Part shown: piece by piece, positions 28,155-37,567 of the stretch
Layout of the letters: every line of letters starts with the position of its first letter
Position numbering within the stretch: position 1 is the first letter of the stretch
From: an uncultured Bacteroidia bacterium
GTDB lineage: Bacteria > Bacteroidota > Bacteroidia > Bacteroidales > Prolixibacteraceae
Assembly: GCA_903905505.1 (NCBI GenBank)
Contig: CAIVGL010000011.1
Location: 181,967-245,966 of the forward strand
DNA length: 64,000 nt
Direction of reading: 5' to 3'
The notes under the pieces: generated by a model
The model's database searches: none
Told to the model about the DNA's origin: nothing
What the model saw: only the letters and a program-made list of their open reading frames with translations
Translations under genes and position numbers: made by a program

Positions 28155-30107
28155 ATGAAAAAACAATGTATTTCTGTATTTAGCTGCTTAATGACAGCCT
28201 TAATGCTATGCTCAGTCCATTCTTTTGGACAAATCTCATCTGTAAGTTTCTCAAACGTATCGATCAAGGACAATTTTTGGACCCCTAAAATGAGTGCTGT
28301 TGCAACTGTAACGCTAAATGCCTGCATTAATTATACCGAAATCAAAAGCGGAAGAATACGAAATTTTGAAAAGGTAGCGGCCAAGAGTGGTCCGCATGAA
28401 GGAATGTACTTTGACGATTCTGATGTTTATAAAGCGCTTGAAGCCATCGCTTATTCATTGAAAAACAACCCTGATGCAGCCATTGAAAAAAAGGCAGATG
28501 AATGGATTGATAAAATTGCTGCGGCACAACAGTCTGATGGGTATATCAACACTTTTTATACGCTAAAAGGGTTAGAGAATCGATGGTCTGACATGGAAAA
28601 ACATGAAGATTATTGTGCTGGTCATTTGCTCGAAGCAGGTATTGCCTATTTTAATACGACTGGCAAACGAAAATTATTGGATGTGGCAATTCGCATGGTA
28701 AATCATATTGATGCTAATTTCAGACTTGCTGGGAAACATTGGATTTCTGGTCATCAAGAGATTGAATTGGCTTTGGTGAAATTGTACCACCTAACTAAAG
28801 AACAAAAATATCTTGATTTAGCTTCTTGGTATATTGAACAGCGTGGACATGGATATTATAAAGGTGTTCAACGAAATCCTATGTTTGATCAGAATGATAT
28901 CCCTTTTGAGAATCAACGCAAAGTTGAAGGGCATGCTGTGAGAGCCATGTATTTATATACAGGAGCTGCGGATGTTGATGCCAGTAAAAAGGAGACGAAA
29001 TATTCACCGGCTTTACTGAGTATATGGGATAATCTGGTTGGAAAAAATATGTATATCACCGGTGCTATCGGATCGTCTAGCAATAACGAAGGGTTCACTA
29101 GAGATTATGATCTTCCGAACAAACAGGCCTACTGCGAAACGTGTGCTTCGGTAGGGATGATTCTGTGGAATCAACGGATGAATTTAATGACTGGAGAGAG
29201 CAAGTATATTGATGTTTTAGAAAAATCATTATACAACGGTGCCTTGTCCGGATTATCCTTAAGTGGCTCCAAATTTTTCTATGGTAATCCATTGACTGTA
29301 AAAAGTAATTATGCTAGAAGTGAATGGTTTGGCTGTGCTTGCTGTCCCTCAAATATTGCCCGGTTGGTAAGTTCAATAGGCAATTATATTTATGCAACTT
29401 CTCCTGATGCCATTTATGTAAATCTATTTGTGAGTAGTAATACTCAAGTTGTGGATGGGAAAAATAAGATTGCCATCGCTCAGACTGGCAACTACCCATG
29501 GGATGGAACAACTTCCATAACCATTTCTCCTGCCACAAAGATCAAGAAGAAATTATCAATTCGTATTCCAGGATGGGCTGTTAATCAGGCAGTTCCTGGA
29601 GATGCCTATACTTGTTTGCTTCCAGATAAATCGATGATTTCTATTAAGTTAAATCAAAAAGAGGTGGCGTATAAGATGGATAGAGGATATGCTGTTATTG
29701 AGCGCGAATGGAGAAAAGGGGATAAAGTAACCATTGAGCTGCCAATGAATATTCAGCGTGTCGTTGCGAATCCGAATATAACCGAAAACTTAGGTAGAGT
29801 TGCCATTCAACGGGGTCCATTGGTGTATTGTTTAGAGCATGCGGATAACAATGGTAAAGCACTGAATATTATTCTTCCCGATGATGCAAATCTCTCAGCT
29901 TCTTTTGATCCAACATTGCTTGGAGGAATCATGACTATTCATGCAAAAGCTCCAACTGTAACTGCAGCATCCAATGGCTTATCAATTGTTACAGCAGTTA
30001 AGGATATTATGGCAATCCCATACTATTCATGGGCTAATCGGACTGCTGGTGAGATGCAGGTTTGGATTCCAAGAAAAATTGCCGATTTAGATGTATTGTC
30101 AAAATAG
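28155..30107 (+). CDS. GH127 beta-L-arabinofuranosidase-like glycoside hydrolase
   Basis: 650 residues with a signal peptide ending near HSFGQ. The GH127 hallmarks are NVSIKDNFWTPKM, GPHEGMYFDDSDVYKALEAI and the zinc/nucleophile site: CETC (Glu328, Cys330) with GCACCPSN (Cys396, Cys397). By analogy with the characterised bifidobacterial enzyme, these four bind zinc and Cys396 would be the nucleophile. It should remove beta-L-arabinofuranose from plant arabinan or glycoprotein side chains, in the periplasm or outside. No SusC/SusD pair or other glycan genes lie beside it, so it is a stand-alone gene here. Confidence 0.92.
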   Translation: MKKQCISVFSCLMTALMLCSVHSFGQISSVSFSNVSIKDNFWTPKMSAVATVTLNACINYTEIKSGRIRNFEKVAAKSGPHEGMYFDDSDVYKALEAIAYSLKNNPDAAIEKKADEWIDKIAAAQQSDGYINTFYTLKGLENRWSDMEKHEDYCAGHLLEAGIAYFNTTGKRKLLDVAIRMVNHIDANFRLAGKHWISGHQEIELALVKLYHLTKEQKYLDLASWYIEQRGHGYYKGVQRNPMFDQNDIPFENQRKVEGHAVRAMYLYTGAADVDASKKETKYSPALLSIWDNLVGKNMYITGAIGSSSNNEGFTRDYDLPNKQAYCETCASVGMILWNQRMNLMTGESKYIDVLEKSLYNGALSGLSLSGSKFFYGNPLTVKSNYARSEWFGCACCPSNIARLVSSIGNYIYATSPDAIYVNLFVSSNTQVVDGKNKIAIAQTGNYPWDGTTSITISPATKIKKKLSIRIPGWAVNQAVPGDAYTCLLPDKSMISIKLNQKEVAYKMDRGYAVIEREWRKGDKVTIELPMNIQRVVANPNITENLGRVAIQRGPLVYCLEHADNNGKALNIILPDDANLSASFDPTLLGGIMTIHAKAPTVTAASNGLSIVTAVKDIMAIPYYSWANRTAGEMQVWIPRKIADLDVLSK

Positions 30108-30176
30108 ACCAGAAACATTTTGACTGGTCGTCTCTGAAAGAATAAATCGGTCTCTCAAGATTCGGTATTATGTCAT

Positions 30177-30210
30177 TTTGTCTTTTTTGTAACAATTGGC
30201 AGTATTTTTG
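30177..30210 (+). promoter_or_regulatory. Bacteroidota-type promoter for grpE-dnaJ
   Basis: TTTG (30177-30180), a 22-nt spacer and TATTTTTG (30203-30210) approximate the TTTG-N19-21-TAnnTTTG consensus. The leader before grpE would be about 120 nt. Confidence 0.45.
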
Positions 30211-30336
30211 ATTGTTTAAGACAAGGTAATGGCAAGCGCTACATTATTGCTTGAATCGTTTGTCCATAATCTATTATTTTAGTCGCAACGTATAAGCTTA
30301 GCGCCATCTCAATTATAAAAAGATAACGAATATAGA

Positions 30337-30885
30337 ATGAAAAAAAAAGAACAAAAGAATAAACCTGATGATCAGGAAGTGGAATTAACGCCTGAAGTTG
30401 AAGAGGTTGTGTTAGATGAGAAGGCACTTTTGCAAGCTCGCATCAATGAGTTGGAAGCGGCAGACAGAGAGCTGAATGATAAATATCTTCGTTTATCTGC
30501 CGAGTTTGACAATTTCCGTAAGAGGACACTTCGTGAACGGATGGAACTGACAAAAACGGCAGCTGAGTCTGTGCTTTTGAGTATTCTGCCTGTTATGGAT
30601 AACTTCGAGCGTGCTTTAGATTCAATTGAGAAGGGGATGGATTTTCAAGCCACTAAGGAGGGTATTGTTTTGATATATAACAATTTTAATGATTTTGTTA
30701 AGCAGAACGGTATTACAGAGATCGAAGCTTTAGGTCAAGTTTTTGATACTGACTTGCATGAGGCTCTGACAAAAATTCCTGCTCCATCAGAGGAGATGAA
30801 GGGTAAGATTGTTGATGTTATTCAAAAAGGGTATTATTTAAATGAGAAAGTTATCCGGTTTGCCAAAGTTGTGGTGGGCGAATAA
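30337..30885 (+). CDS. grpE: GrpE nucleotide exchange factor
   Basis: 182 residues. An acidic, lysine-rich N-terminal tail leads into the long coiled coil RINELEAADRELNDKYLRLS and the signature EFDNFRKRTLRER, then the C-terminal beta domain ending GYYLNEKVIRFAKVVVGE. It releases ADP from DnaK in the heat-shock chaperone cycle. dnaJ follows 28 nt downstream. dnaK is not in the window. Confidence 0.97.
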   Translation: MKKKEQKNKPDDQEVELTPEVEEVVLDEKALLQARINELEAADRELNDKYLRLSAEFDNFRKRTLRERMELTKTAAESVLLSILPVMDNFERALDSIEKGMDFQATKEGIVLIYNNFNDFVKQNGITEIEALGQVFDTDLHEALTKIPAPSEEMKGKIVDVIQKGYYLNEKVIRFAKVVVGE

Positions 30886-30913
30886 TTAAGATTAAATCCT
30901 CACACGAGATAAA

Positions 30914-32053
30914 ATGGCTAAAAGAGATTATTACGAAGTTCTTGGCGTAAGCAAAGGTGCGAGTGCAGAAGAGATAAAAAAGGCTTTTCGGAAAAAGGCT
31001 ATCCAATATCATCCTGATAAAAATCCAGGTGATAAAGCCTCGGAAGAGAAGTTTAAAGAAGCTGCAGAAGCTTATGAAGTCCTTAGCTCAGCTGAGAAAA
31101 AGCAACGCTACGATCAGTTTGGTCATGCTGGTGTTGGTAGTCAAGGTGGCTTTGGGGGTGGCAACTCACGCTCCATGGACGACATTTTCTCGATGTTTGG
31201 CGATATATTTGGCGGCGGCGGTGGATTTGGTGGATTTAGCTCCGGCGGTCGATCACAACGTGTAAATAGAGGCTCTAATCTTCGTGTTAAGGTATCACTT
31301 GATTTAAGCGAGATTGCTCATGGAGCGGAGAAGAAATTAAAAGTTAAGAAATATATTACTTGTACAACATGTCATGGTAGCGGCGCCAAAGGAAGCGGCG
31401 GACATTCTACGTGTTCATCGTGCCGCGGTACTGGTCAGGTTACTCAAATAAGCAATACTTTCTTAGGTCAGATGCAGACGACCTCCACTTGTCCAACCTG
31501 TGGTGGCGATGGCAAAGTAATTACACAGAAATGTGATTCTTGCTATGGCGAAGGGATTGTTCAAGGCGACGATGTAATAACTGTAAAAATCCCTGCTGGT
31601 GTCGCTGAAGGGATGCAGTTGTCTCTTGAAGGAAAGGGAAATGCTGCGCGTCGTGGAGGTATGCCTGGTGACTTATTGATTTTAGTTGCAGAAGAGGAAC
31701 ATCCAGAGCTTACGCGTGATGAGAATGACTTGATTTATAACTTATATCTTTCATTTCCTGATATTTCATTAGGTGTGACAACAGAAATACCTACCATTGA
31801 TGGTAAGGTGAAGGTTAAAGTCGAATCTGGCACCCAACCTGAAAAAATTCTACGTCTACGCGGGAAAGGTCTTCCTGATGTTAATGGTTACGGGAAAGGG
31901 GATTTGTTAGTTAAAATTCATGCGTGGGTACCTCAGAAATTATCAGCTGAAGAGCGAAAGACGTTGGAGAAACTTCAACAGTCACCTAATTTTATGTCGC
32001 CTCAAGAACAGGGTGATAAAGGTTTTTTTGATAAGGTTAAAGATATGTTTTAA
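30914..32053 (+). CDS. dnaJ: DnaJ co-chaperone
   Basis: 379 residues, complete type I DnaJ: J domain with YHPDKNPGD (HPD motif), a Gly/Phe-rich linker, a zinc-finger region with four CxxCxGxG-type repeats ([32 protein letters not shown]), and the substrate-binding C-terminal domains. It stimulates the DnaK ATPase and delivers clients. It forms an operon with grpE and converges on the ABC importer ATPase gene. Confidence 0.98.
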   Translation: MAKRDYYEVLGVSKGASAEEIKKAFRKKAIQYHPDKNPGDKASEEKFKEAAEAYEVLSSAEKKQRYDQFGHAGVGSQGGFGGGNSRSMDDIFSMFGDIFGGGGGFGGFSSGGRSQRVNRGSNLRVKVSLDLSEIAHGAEKKLKVKKYITCTTCHGSGAKGSGGHSTCSSCRGTGQVTQISNTFLGQMQTTSTCPTCGGDGKVITQKCDSCYGEGIVQGDDVITVKIPAGVAEGMQLSLEGKGNAARRGGMPGDLLILVAEEEHPELTRDENDLIYNLYLSFPDISLGVTTEIPTIDGKVKVKVESGTQPEKILRLRGKGLPDVNGYGKGDLLVKIHAWVPQKLSAEERKTLEKLQQSPNFMSPQEQGDKGFFDKVKDMF

Positions 32054-32060
32054 TCGTCTT

Positions 32061-32086
32061 TTCGGGACCTTATTTAAGGTCCCGAA
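32061..32086. terminator. Inverted repeat between convergent dnaJ and ABC ATPase genes
   Basis: TTCGGGACCTTA (32061-32072) and TAAGGTCCCGAA (32075-32086) form a perfect 12-bp stem with a two-base gap. It lies between dnaJ and the end of the minus-strand ATPase gene and includes that gene's stop codon and last codons. There is no T-tract on either strand, so termination is likely but not certain. Confidence 0.55.
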
Positions 32087-33077
32087 GGTATTGACACATG
32101 GAATAGAGCGAAGTGAATTGCGACTTCTTCGAGTTGTGCTCTACACTCCAATCATTAATTCCTATCTGAATATTTAATATTTCTGCACTAACGGTAGTAC
32201 TTTCAGCTACCAGAATGCCATTTCGTTCCAACGCTTTAGTCGTCCAGGTTAATCGCTCCCCTTCACCCTTTACTGTGGCGAACCTATTGGTCGTCTTTCT
32301 TATCTTGAAATCACCTTTCTCACGATCAAAATCGATTTGTTTTTGATCAAATAGTGCATTGAAGGAACCATTTAGAATTAAATCTTCGGGAGACCCTTGT
32401 TGGATGGAATCTTTAAGCATTAACCACATGCGATCAGACTCTGCAAGGGCTGTAGTTAGATCGTGGGTTGAGAATAGAATGGTTTTCCCTTTTGTTCGTG
32501 CTAACTGCTGAAGAATATGAACCAGTTCAAACTTATTTGAAAGATCAAGAAATGCAGTGGGTTCATCTAAAATGATAATTGGTGTATCCTGCGCTAGCGC
32601 TCTGGCAATCATCACTTTTTGTCGTTCTCCATCTGAGAGGTTGTTTACCAGTCGATCTTCAAATCCTTGAAGTCCAACGGCTACAATTGCCTCTTCGATC
32701 AATAATCGATCTTCAGTCAACAATTTCCCAAACCAATTTGTATGGGGATAGCGACCCAAGGATACCAAATCATAAACATTCAGATTTGGGACCCGAATTT
32801 GTTCCGTTGAGACATAGCTCAAGAGCTTTGCGAGCTCTTTCTCCTGGTATTCGGTAATTGATTTTTCGCCAATTGTTAACTGACCCTCTAAAGGTGGCAG
32901 AAATCCACCAAGTGTTTTTAATAAGGTACTCTTCCCAACTCCATTTTCACCTATAATAGCAACGAGTTCACGGGGTAATGCCTCAAGGGTTATTCCTGAT
33001 TTTACGACCTTTGTGACATGGCTTTTGTAGCCAATGGCAACATTTTCTAATCGAACAAGTGAACTTTGATTTTCCAT
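32070..33077 (-). CDS. FecE/BtuD-type ABC importer ATPase with C-terminal extension
   Basis: 335 residues, about 75 longer than the usual ~260. The ABC core has Walker A GENGVGKSTLLKTL, signature LSDGERQKVMIARAL (D for the second Gly of LSGGE), Walker B IIILDEPTAFLD and the switch His in FSTHDL. The extra ~75 residues after the core resemble no domain I can name. It powers import together with the permease 2 nt upstream and the binding protein before that. The likely substrate is iron-siderophore, heme or cobalamin. Confidence 0.92.
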   Translation of the reverse strand: MENQSSLVRLENVAIGYKSHVTKVVKSGITLEALPRELVAIIGENGVGKSTLLKTLGGFLPPLEGQLTIGEKSITEYQEKELAKLLSYVSTEQIRVPNLNVYDLVSLGRYPHTNWFGKLLTEDRLLIEEAIVAVGLQGFEDRLVNNLSDGERQKVMIARALAQDTPIIILDEPTAFLDLSNKFELVHILQQLARTKGKTILFSTHDLTTALAESDRMWLMLKDSIQQGSPEDLILNGSFNALFDQKQIDFDREKGDFKIRKTTNRFATVKGEGERLTWTTKALERNGILVAESTTVSAEILNIQIGINDWSVEHNSKKSQFTSLYSMCQYLRDLK

Positions 33078-33079
33078 AA

Positions 33080-34138
33080 TCAGAAATTTACACTTGATTT
33101 ATTGCGAATGATAATCCAGATGACAATTGGAATTCCAAGAAGAGCGGTAACCGAATTGATTGGTAGAATTCTCTGTGATCCAGGGAGCTGTGAAAGGATA
33201 TCACTGAGTAGCATAATTATGGCTCCGATCAATATGGTGGCAGGTATAAGCAGACTGTGCTTGGCACTCTGTAACATAATGCGAGCAATATGCGGAACTG
33301 CAATTCCAATAAATCCGATTGGTCCACAAAAGGCAGTTATACTTCCGGCCAATATAGCTGTTGAGAGAAATACCATCGTTCGTGCGAAACGAATATTCAT
33401 CCCTAGACTCTGAGCATAGTTCTCACCTAATAAAAAGGCATCCAGGAATTTGGAACAGAGTAATGCAATGACAATTCCAGCCAATATAGAGGGGGCCAAA
33501 ACAGATAACTGAGGGTTTGTCACGCTTCCTAAAGAGCCCATAGTCCAAATAACAAACGATTTCAAAGTCGCTTCATTGCTATAGTATTGCAGGATATTGA
33601 CAAGAGCGGATATGGCACTTGAGATTAATACACCCATGATTAAAATGGTCATGATCTCTCGTATTTTAGCAGAGATGACAATGATAAGCATCAATACTAA
33701 AGCCGATCCTAACCAAGCAGCTGCCACGATTCCCCATGAACTTAAAAGTGAAGTGCTTTCCCAGCCAATAAAGCTTCCAGTCCCTAAGACGACTAAGGCT
33801 ACCCCAAGACTGGCGCCTGAGCTAACGCCAAGAATATACGGACCAGCTAATGGATTTCGAAAAACCGTTTGCATTTGAAGCCCTGATACAGACAAAGCTG
33901 CTCCAGCAAGAATCGCTGTTACTGCCTTGGGTAGACGGTACTGACTAACGATCGAAACGACCTGATTGTCGAGACTTGACGGACTAAACAAGGCTTTGAG
34001 AATGTCGCTAAAGGAGATAGGGTATGAGCCTATTCGCAAGTCAATTAGGAAGAATATAGGAAGAAGAACAGCCAATAAAACCAGCACCTTAAGCCCTCTT
34101 TGGGTTTGATTGTTATATGTTAATACTCCCTCTTTCAC
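33080..34138 (-). CDS. FecCD-family ABC importer permease
   Basis: 352 residues, about ten membrane segments. Family motifs are YRLPKAVTAILAGAALSVSG, FRNPLAGPYILGVSSGASLG and FCGPIGFIGIAVPHIARIML, as in BtuC/FecD/HmuU. It starts with GTG (34138), two nt after the binding-protein stop, implying translational coupling. It forms the inner-membrane channel for the adjacent ATPase. Confidence 0.95.
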   Translation of the reverse strand: MKEGVLTYNNQTQRGLKVLVLLAVLLPIFFLIDLRIGSYPISFSDILKALFSPSSLDNQVVSIVSQYRLPKAVTAILAGAALSVSGLQMQTVFRNPLAGPYILGVSSGASLGVALVVLGTGSFIGWESTSLLSSWGIVAAAWLGSALVLMLIIVISAKIREIMTILIMGVLISSAISALVNILQYYSNEATLKSFVIWTMGSLGSVTNPQLSVLAPSILAGIVIALLCSKFLDAFLLGENYAQSLGMNIRFARTMVFLSTAILAGSITAFCGPIGFIGIAVPHIARIMLQSAKHSLLIPATILIGAIIMLLSDILSQLPGSQRILPINSVTALLGIPIVIWIIIRNKSSVNF

Positions 34139-34140
34139 GT

Positions 34141-35286
34141 TTATCGAACTGGTTTATAGAAATTATAGATTGTGTTATTCGCACTCTCGGGGTGAAATAT
34201 TTTCACAAGATCAGCTAAGATGAGATCTGGTCTGACAACCCCGCGTTCCCAGTAATCGTTGCCACCTTCAGTGGTAACAATTAAATTATTGTTAAAGATA
34301 GTCCTTTTTTTTACTGGGGGAAAAGTTGCAAAGCGACTATCTGTGGCTAATAGGTCGTTTATGGTATTGGCAGTGCCACAGTTGATCCAGTAGTCTGCTT
34401 TAGAGGCGCTTATGGCGACCTCTTCCAGAGAAATAGAAAACGATTCACGTGATTGATTTTCTTTCCAGAGATAGGCACCACCAGCATCCTTTATCAAGGT
34501 AGCTAAGTTTGAGTTTCCACCTGCCACCCACCAAGTGTCTTTATAAGGTAAGCCGGTTAATACACCTGGTTTTGATTTTAACGATTCTACTGTTTTACAA
34601 ATAGCTTTGTAATTTTGCTCAATGGTTTTAAAATAGCTGGTGGCTAGCTCTTGTTTGTTGTAAAAGGCCCCCATGAATTTAACCCATTCAGCTTTTGCTA
34701 AAGGTGTTTCTTCTAGATATTCACCATTTAGAATAACCTGAATGCCCAACTCTTTTAGTTTGTTTAAAGTTCCAGTAACTTCACCATCAACACCATAAGC
34801 CATAACGATATCCGGCTTAAGACTCAGGATTAGTTCGTAGTTTATGGCTTGCTCGTACCCAATTTCTGCAATCTCCTTATTCTGAATCCGCTTTCTTACT
34901 TCAGGATTCGATACATACTTCACTCCAGATAAAGCCTGAATTGAAGAGGTCTCAGCTAAGGCACCTAAGAATCCAATATGTGTGGTCGATAGACATATGA
35001 TCTTGGAAATTGGAGTTCTGATAATCTGTTTGCCTTTGAGTTCAGCTGGTATGCTATCACTACGACCTACCAAATAGTATTCCAGGTTCACCTGTTTGGC
35101 TTGTTGCCAAGGATTGAAAACTGTGATTTTTTTGTACCCCTTGAAATTTGCAAGGATAAAACCTTTCGCATAAACAATTGGCTCCTTGATCCCCTGCTCT
35201 GTGTTTTTCTTCGATTTGTCGTGGCTTGAGCAACTTAACTCGAAGGAGGTGGCAAGAATGATTAGGGCGATTAGTACTCGAGACAT
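34141..35286 (-). CDS. Iron/heme/cobalamin ABC transporter substrate-binding protein
   Basis: 381 residues. The N-terminal hydrophobic segment ends in FELSC, probably acylated although the lipobox is atypical. It belongs to the class III, BtuF/FepB-type binding proteins (PRKIICLSTTHIGF-like start in the mature region, LILSLKPDIVMAYG, and C-terminal PDLILADLVKIFHPE). It delivers ligand to the permease encoded 2 nt downstream. The ligand cannot be read from the sequence; no TonB-dependent receptor or cobalamin gene is nearby. The gene lies 33 nt downstream of the secreted protease gene. Confidence 0.9.
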   Translation of the reverse strand: MSRVLIALIILATSFELSCSSHDKSKKNTEQGIKEPIVYAKGFILANFKGYKKITVFNPWQQAKQVNLEYYLVGRSDSIPAELKGKQIIRTPISKIICLSTTHIGFLGALAETSSIQALSGVKYVSNPEVRKRIQNKEIAEIGYEQAINYELILSLKPDIVMAYGVDGEVTGTLNKLKELGIQVILNGEYLEETPLAKAEWVKFMGAFYNKQELATSYFKTIEQNYKAICKTVESLKSKPGVLTGLPYKDTWWVAGGNSNLATLIKDAGGAYLWKENQSRESFSISLEEVAISASKADYWINCGTANTINDLLATDSRFATFPPVKKRTIFNNNLIVTTEGGNDYWERGVVRPDLILADLVKIFHPESANNTIYNFYKPVR

Positions 35287-35319
35287 AGTTAAAACTCTGA
35301 TTAGTTGATTAATAGTAAT

Positions 35320-37506
35320 CTAATTTTTCACCAGAATTTTTATGATCTGACGCTCGTGCTGTGTTTCGATGGTTAGAAAGTAAACCCCTTGCGGAAATTG
35401 AGCTGTAGAAACGACTCCAGGTGTACTACCCAAAAGTCGTTGTTGCTCATATACTTTATGTCCAAGCATATCATAGAGTGCTATGGTTCCAAACTCTTCT
35501 TCTCCAGTATTACGAAGTAGAACATACCCGCTAGCGCTAAGGTTAGGGTATAACACTTCAAACTTTGCTGCGCCAGTGATTGGTATAGTATTGTCGATAG
35601 CTAAGGTGTTCTGACAGCTATTCGCATTGATAAGGAGCGAGGTGGAGAGTCCGAATTGTGGAATTCCATAAAATGGTTTCCAGTTCCCATCAATTTTTGC
35701 AAAGGCGAAATTTTTGGTGTTTAGAACTCTGTCAGGAACAGTATATACAGCGAAGGTATCTGTTGAGTTTGAATAATTAATATCAAAACCAATGAAATAA
35801 TGCTTTCGAATAGTAATTGGATTTGCAAGTTGTACGAAATTCATCTTCTTTGCACTGATCAGACTATATGGAATATCCATCGAGGTTAATTCATTACCCG
35901 GAAGCCCTGAAGTTGTAGACTCATCGTAAATTTTAACGGTAATCTTACTGTTTTGATTTAAAGTCACATAGGCAAGTTTGGCAACACCTAATGAAATAGA
36001 TGATAGATGAGTTAACTGAGTCTGGGTAAATCGTTCAGCGTAACTGGAAATTCGCAATTGATTGGTTCCTGATATATAACCACTATATCGTGTGCTCACT
36101 TTTTTTATCGTATCCCGCTCTCCTACAATCGCGTTAGTAAATAAGGAACAACTATTCGAAGCGCTATATCCATCTAGCCCAGCTAACTCTGTGACTCCAC
36201 TATTGTTCGGGTCTAGCCAGAATTTCAATTGTTTATCACTAGTTTTATAATAATCCCATTGTTTGTAAAACATAGAAAACAGATCATTGATTGGATCGGC
36301 ACACGTTGATGCACCGCCAGTTAAAGTTCCTACAACATACTTTTTTTGATTCATTAATGCTCCTCCAGATGATCCGCCCTCTGTACTTCCATATTGCCAT
36401 TGACTAATAATCCAAAAGCTATTAGACTTATATTGAGAGTTAAAACTTCCTGCTTTGATTGATGAAATTGTTTTAGTTATTTTTTTTACATCACCTTCTG
36501 GATGCGTGATCGATGCTGCAGGAAGAGTTATTGAAGTGCTCCTGTCCCAACCTGCAAAGAAGGGTCTAAAGGTCGCTGGAGGTGCGGTCTCGAGTTGTAA
36601 GAGTGAGAAATCTAAAGAGTCAGAGCGCGCTTTTAAAAATGCACCCGATAGTGTCTGATCCGAGAAGCCATTAATGCTACTCCTGTTATAACCGCAAATT
36701 GGACTCTCGTAATTAAAGCAAAAGATTGTATGCTGTGCATCGGCATTGTTTTCTATACAATGCCCTGCAGTTAAGAGGTAGGGCGTTTTGTCTTGCTTCG
36801 TATTGTTTAGTAGAGTTCCCGTACAGAGTGTATTTCCATTGACAATCATGCACACTACAGCTTGCTTTTCAGTGGTGTAATTCGATGCTTCTGGACAATA
36901 GACATCTAAGTTGCAGAGCCCAGCTTCACCAAGTGGACGTGTTCCAAAAATATTTTTATAATCGTGGTTAACAGCAGAGATATGAAGCTCACCCTGATAG
37001 GTAGCTAACTTAGGTTCATTGTATTCAAGGATGATCTGATCACCCGCTAATGGATAAGTGGCAAATTGACCACTTGACTGTTCGCTATTGGAGGTAAATG
37101 CGCCTAAGACCTTCGAATGATCAGGATTGTAGATGAATAGGGAAGCTCCCTCTGGCATCATCAGCTTATCAAAGATTAAATTCAACGACCATGCACCTTT
37201 TGAACGCAGACTAACTTGCCAAATCTTCATGTCGCTATTTGTAATCCATTGTCCTACATGACTGGGATCAAGATCAACAGAAAAGCTTTTCGCAAACCGC
37301 AATGACTTTAACCGATTGGGATTATTTATTTCTTCTTTTATAAGTTGATTGTTATCTACTGGAACCATATCGATAATTGGCACAGTAAGCATCGATTTTT
37401 TTTGGATTCCAAATGAAGCTGGAGATCCACCAAAGGAGAGCTGTGCATTACCAGCATAGCGAAGAAATAGAAGAATTAGAAGAGTTACTAAAAATTTTAA
37501 ATTCAT
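35320..37506 (-). CDS. Secreted trypsin-like serine protease with type A T9SS sorting domain
   Basis: 728 residues from the ATG at 37506; an earlier in-frame start at 37599 would add 31 residues without a signal-peptide pattern and overlap the gene upstream. A signal peptide (LVTLLILLFLRYAGNAQ) leads into a pro-region with beta-propeptide features. The protease domain has LLTAGHC (His), LDFSLLQLE (Asp) and EGGSSGGAL (Ser), resembling lysyl endopeptidase-type enzymes, and CNLDVYCP. An Ig-like domain and a type A sorting domain (LYDMLGHKVYEQ, GVYFLTIETQ) end the protein. It should be exported through the type IX system. The next gene downstream is an ABC importer. Confidence 0.92.
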   Translation of the reverse strand: MNLKFLVTLLILLFLRYAGNAQLSFGGSPASFGIQKKSMLTVPIIDMVPVDNNQLIKEEINNPNRLKSLRFAKSFSVDLDPSHVGQWITNSDMKIWQVSLRSKGAWSLNLIFDKLMMPEGASLFIYNPDHSKVLGAFTSNSEQSSGQFATYPLAGDQIILEYNEPKLATYQGELHISAVNHDYKNIFGTRPLGEAGLCNLDVYCPEASNYTTEKQAVVCMIVNGNTLCTGTLLNNTKQDKTPYLLTAGHCIENNADAQHTIFCFNYESPICGYNRSSINGFSDQTLSGAFLKARSDSLDFSLLQLETAPPATFRPFFAGWDRSTSITLPAASITHPEGDVKKITKTISSIKAGSFNSQYKSNSFWIISQWQYGSTEGGSSGGALMNQKKYVVGTLTGGASTCADPINDLFSMFYKQWDYYKTSDKQLKFWLDPNNSGVTELAGLDGYSASNSCSLFTNAIVGERDTIKKVSTRYSGYISGTNQLRISSYAERFTQTQLTHLSSISLGVAKLAYVTLNQNSKITVKIYDESTTSGLPGNELTSMDIPYSLISAKKMNFVQLANPITIRKHYFIGFDINYSNSTDTFAVYTVPDRVLNTKNFAFAKIDGNWKPFYGIPQFGLSTSLLINANSCQNTLAIDNTIPITGAAKFEVLYPNLSASGYVLLRNTGEEEFGTIALYDMLGHKVYEQQRLLGSTPGVVSTAQFPQGVYFLTIETQHERQIIKILVKN

Positions 37507-37567
37507 CCCGTTATTATAATGATATAAATCGATGTCGATTATCTCTAGGTCCTTATAATTCAGACGC

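Noticed and set aside
35287..35319. A cobalamin riboswitch before the ABC importer genes
   Set aside because: Only 33 nt separate the binding-protein gene from the protease gene, too short for that element; nothing resembling its conserved core is visible upstream.
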